The position numbers and the translations under genes were made by a program. From Clostridium cadaveris (GTDB lineage: Bacteria > Bacillota > Clostridia > Clostridiales > Clostridiaceae): a stretch of 64,000 nt of DNA. The stretch covers positions 1,430,501-1,494,500 of the forward strand of contig NZ_CP076620.1 in the NCBI RefSeq assembly GCF_020911725.1, in the 5' to 3' direction. Position 1 is the stretch's first letter; each line of letters opens with the position of its first letter. The notes below the pieces were generated by a model. It was not told the DNA's origin. It was given only the letters and a program-made list of their open reading frames with translations, and did no database searches. Shown piece by piece: positions 62,318 through 64,000 of the stretch.

Positions 62318-63370
62318 ATGAAGATAGTTTTAAAAAATTTATATAAAAAATTTGATGAAATTACTGCTGTTAATGATGTTAATGTAATCGTTGAGAATGG
62401 AGAATTTATATCTATATTAGGTCCAAGTGGCTGTGGTAAAAGCACTCTTTTATTTATGATAAGTGGATTAATAGAAGAGAGTGGCGGAGAGATATTTTTT
62501 GATAATTTAAATGTAAAAGATATACCTACAGAAGAGAGAGGTATAGGAATGGTATTTCAAAACTATTCTTTATATCCTCATATGACCGTAAAAGAAAATA
62601 TACTTTTTCCTTTAAAAGTTAAAAAAATGAAAAAAAAAGATAAGGAAGAGGTTTTAAAGCCGATAGTATCATTGCTAAAGCTTGAAAATTTATTAAATAG
62701 AAAACCAAATCAGCTTTCAGGTGGACAACAGCAGAGAGTTGCTATAGGACGAGCCCTTATAAAGAAACCTAGTATACTTTTAATGGATGAGCCTTTTAGT
62801 AATTTAGATGAGAAGTTAAGAGTAGAAATGAGAGAAGAGATAAAAGCTATACAAAGAAAAGTTGGAATAACTACATTATTTGTAACTCATGATCAAGAAG
62901 AAGCTATGTCTATATCGGATAAAATATTGCTAATGAAAGACGGACAGGTAATGCAGTATTGTAATGGAGAGGAATTATATAGAAAACCTGAATCTATATT
63001 TGCAGCCTCTTTCATAGGAAGACCAAAAATAAATTTAGTAAAAGGTAAGATTATAAATAATGTTTTTCAGGGTGAAGGGTTAAAGTTTAATGTGCCTTCA
63101 ATAGAGAATATGGATGATGTTGAAATAGGAATAAGACCTGAAAATATAGTTCCAGACAAGAATGGAAATATTAATGGACAACTTATAGAAGAAAAAGTTT
63201 TAGGTAAAGATGTAATAAGTGTAATCGAATGCAGTGAAAGAAGATTATCCTTAGTTTATGGTAATCATATTCATTGTATGGATGGCGATGGCAAATTTAA
63301 GGTGAAATCCTTTCATATATATAAAGACAATAAACTTATAGGGGATGTGTTCTATGAAGATGAGGAATAA
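62318..63370 (+). CDS. MalK/UgpC-type ABC importer ATPase
   Basis: This 350-residue ATPase has Walker A GPSGCGKST (residues 35-43), Q loop FQNYSLYP, signature LSGGQQQRVAIGRAL, Walker B ILLMDEPFSNLD and switch VTHDQEEAM. A C-terminal OB/TOBE regulatory domain (about residues 240-350, with VEIGIRPENI) follows. It belongs to the family driving sugar, polyol or glycerol-phosphate import. A GTGGTG ribosome site precedes the ATG. The downstream permease gene overlaps it by 17 bases. Confidence 0.93.
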   Translation: MKIVLKNLYKKFDEITAVNDVNVIVENGEFISILGPSGCGKSTLLFMISGLIEESGGEIFFDNLNVKDIPTEERGIGMVFQNYSLYPHMTVKENILFPLKVKKMKKKDKEEVLKPIVSLLKLENLLNRKPNQLSGGQQQRVAIGRALIKKPSILLMDEPFSNLDEKLRVEMREEIKAIQRKVGITTLFVTHDQEEAMSISDKILLMKDGQVMQYCNGEELYRKPESIFAASFIGRPKINLVKGKIINNVFQGEGLKFNVPSIENMDDVEIGIRPENIVPDKNGNINGQLIEEKVLGKDVISVIECSERRLSLVYGNHIHCMDGDGKFKVKSFHIYKDNKLIGDVFYEDEE

Positions 63371-64000
63371 GTGGTATAAGAATTATTTGTATCTAATTCC
63401 AAGCATGCTAATAATAGTAGTTTTTCAGCTTATCCCTTTGTTTAAGGTTTTTGCTATGGGATTTTATACAAAGTTTAATTATGTGACAGATGAAGTATAT
63501 GAAGTAGGACTTGACAACTTCATTAACGTACTTACAGATGAAAACTTTTATATTGCTATTAAAAATACATTTACTTATGTTGCTTTGTCAGTTCCTTTAT
63601 CAATTGCCTTAGCATTGATAGTTGCTATCAATATAAATAAGATAAAAAGACTAAAGGGTTTTTTTACTAGCGTGTATTTTATACCATTTGTAACTGCATC
63701 TGTTGCTATTTCTGTAGTATGGAGATGGATCTTTCATAGTGAATATGGATTTTTAAATATGATAATAAATTTTTTAGGATATCAAAGTCAAGGCTTTTTA
63801 TTAGATGAAAAATGGACCATGCCTATGCTCGTTTTTTTAAACATATGGAAAGGTCTTGGTTATAAAACCCTTATAATACTTGCAGGACTTCAAACTATAG
63901 ATGAAAGATATTATAATGCAGCGAGGATAGATGGAGCAGGAAAATTTGTGATTTTTAGGAATATAACTATTCCAATGCTTGCACCTACATTGGTTTTTTT
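63354..64000 (+). CDS. MalF/UgpA-type sugar ABC permease, cut by window end
   Basis: The frame is open from ATG 63354 to the window edge (215 codons) with no stop. It encodes an inner-membrane permease of the carbohydrate type: an N-terminal helix (YLIPSMLIIVVFQLIPLFKVF, near residue 12), the segment KNTFTYVALSVPLSIALAL, and the EAA loop NAARIDGAGKFVIFRNITIPML that docks on the ATPase. Overlap with the ATPase gene shows coupling. A second permease and a binding protein are expected beyond the window. ATG 63360 is an alternative start. Confidence 0.9.
   Translation, partial: MKMRNKWYKNYLYLIPSMLIIVVFQLIPLFKVFAMGFYTKFNYVTDEVYEVGLDNFINVLTDENFYIAIKNTFTYVALSVPLSIALALIVAININKIKRLKGFFTSVYFIPFVTASVAISVVWRWIFHSEYGFLNMIINFLGYQSQGFLLDEKWTMPMLVFLNIWKGLGYKTLIILAGLQTIDERYYNAARIDGAGKFVIFRNITIPMLAPTLVF

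Noticed and set aside
1-64000. CRISPR array, tRNA, rRNA or intact insertion sequence
   Set aside because: No regularly spaced direct repeats, no cloverleaf-type sequences and no transposase with terminal repeats were seen on either strand by eye.

Overview
The window is a low-GC (roughly 30% by eye), endospore-forming Firmicute chromosome, most like Clostridium sensu stricto. The evidence is a set of sporulation genes (spoIIAA-spoIIAB-sigF, spoVAC-spoVAD-spoVAE, gpr, spoIIP, yqfC-yqfD, a CotS-like kinase) with the clostridial hrcA-grpE-dnaK-dnaJ-prmA and dnaG-rpoD neighbourhoods. AGA/ATA-rich codon use, strong GGAGG-type ribosome sites and a class-A-like RNase P RNA fit the same picture. I do not name a species. 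No rRNA, tRNA, CRISPR array or intact insertion sequence was seen.

Layout. 0-9 kb: the tail of a chemotaxis operon (cheY, cheW), an unknown membrane protein, a CBS-type manganese pyrophosphatase, a Ca2+-type P-ATPase, a basic protein of unknown function, and a Lon-family protease that keeps the Ser/Lys protease dyad but has lost both Walker motifs (LonC-like). 9-13 kb: spoIIA operon and spoVA genes, each with a matching sporulation promoter. 13-21.7 kb: comEC N-terminal half, holA, rpsT (opposite strand), gpr, spoIIP, a small membrane protein, lepA, hemW. 21.7-31 kb: the CIRCE-controlled heat-shock cluster hrcA-grpE-dnaK-dnaJ, then prmA, rsmE, mtaB, a HIT protein, rpsU and a YqeY protein. 31-42 kb: yqfC-yqfD-pgpH-ybeY, a fused DgkA-PAP2 protein, cdd, era, recO (apparently using a CTG start), a DUF4342 protein, a CcpN-type regulator and ppdK. 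42-50.6 kb: CotS-like kinase, dgt, dnaG-rpoD behind two tandem sigma-H-type promoters (one overlapped by a Spo0A box), a PH-domain membrane protein, trmK, a Nif3-family protein and rnpB.

50.1-53.6 kb is a decayed accessory patch just downstream of rnpB: an integrase pseudogene with an internal deletion, a small secreted orphan, a truncated and nonsense-mutated manganese catalase, and a leaderless endolysin-like amidase. 53.6-64 kb is ordinary variable chromosome: an Fe-S aldo/keto reductase, a HAD phosphatase, a three-gene FtsX-type ABC exporter, a TrhA/hemolysin III protein, a DUF1836 regulator, lrgAB, a TudS-like protein and the start of a sugar-type ABC importer cut by the window end.

How it fits together: much of the window is housekeeping for translation, replication priming and stress, interleaved with the forespore programme. 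The sigma-H-type promoters would tie the forespore sigma-F operon and the primase/sigma-A operon to the same early sporulation signal. I did not find a wholly new multi-gene system. The items most worth checking are the Spo0A box on the dnaG-rpoD promoter, the LonC-like protease beside spoIIA, the DgkA-PAP2 fusion, the CTG start of recO, and the duplicated rnpB 3' end beside the integrase remnant.
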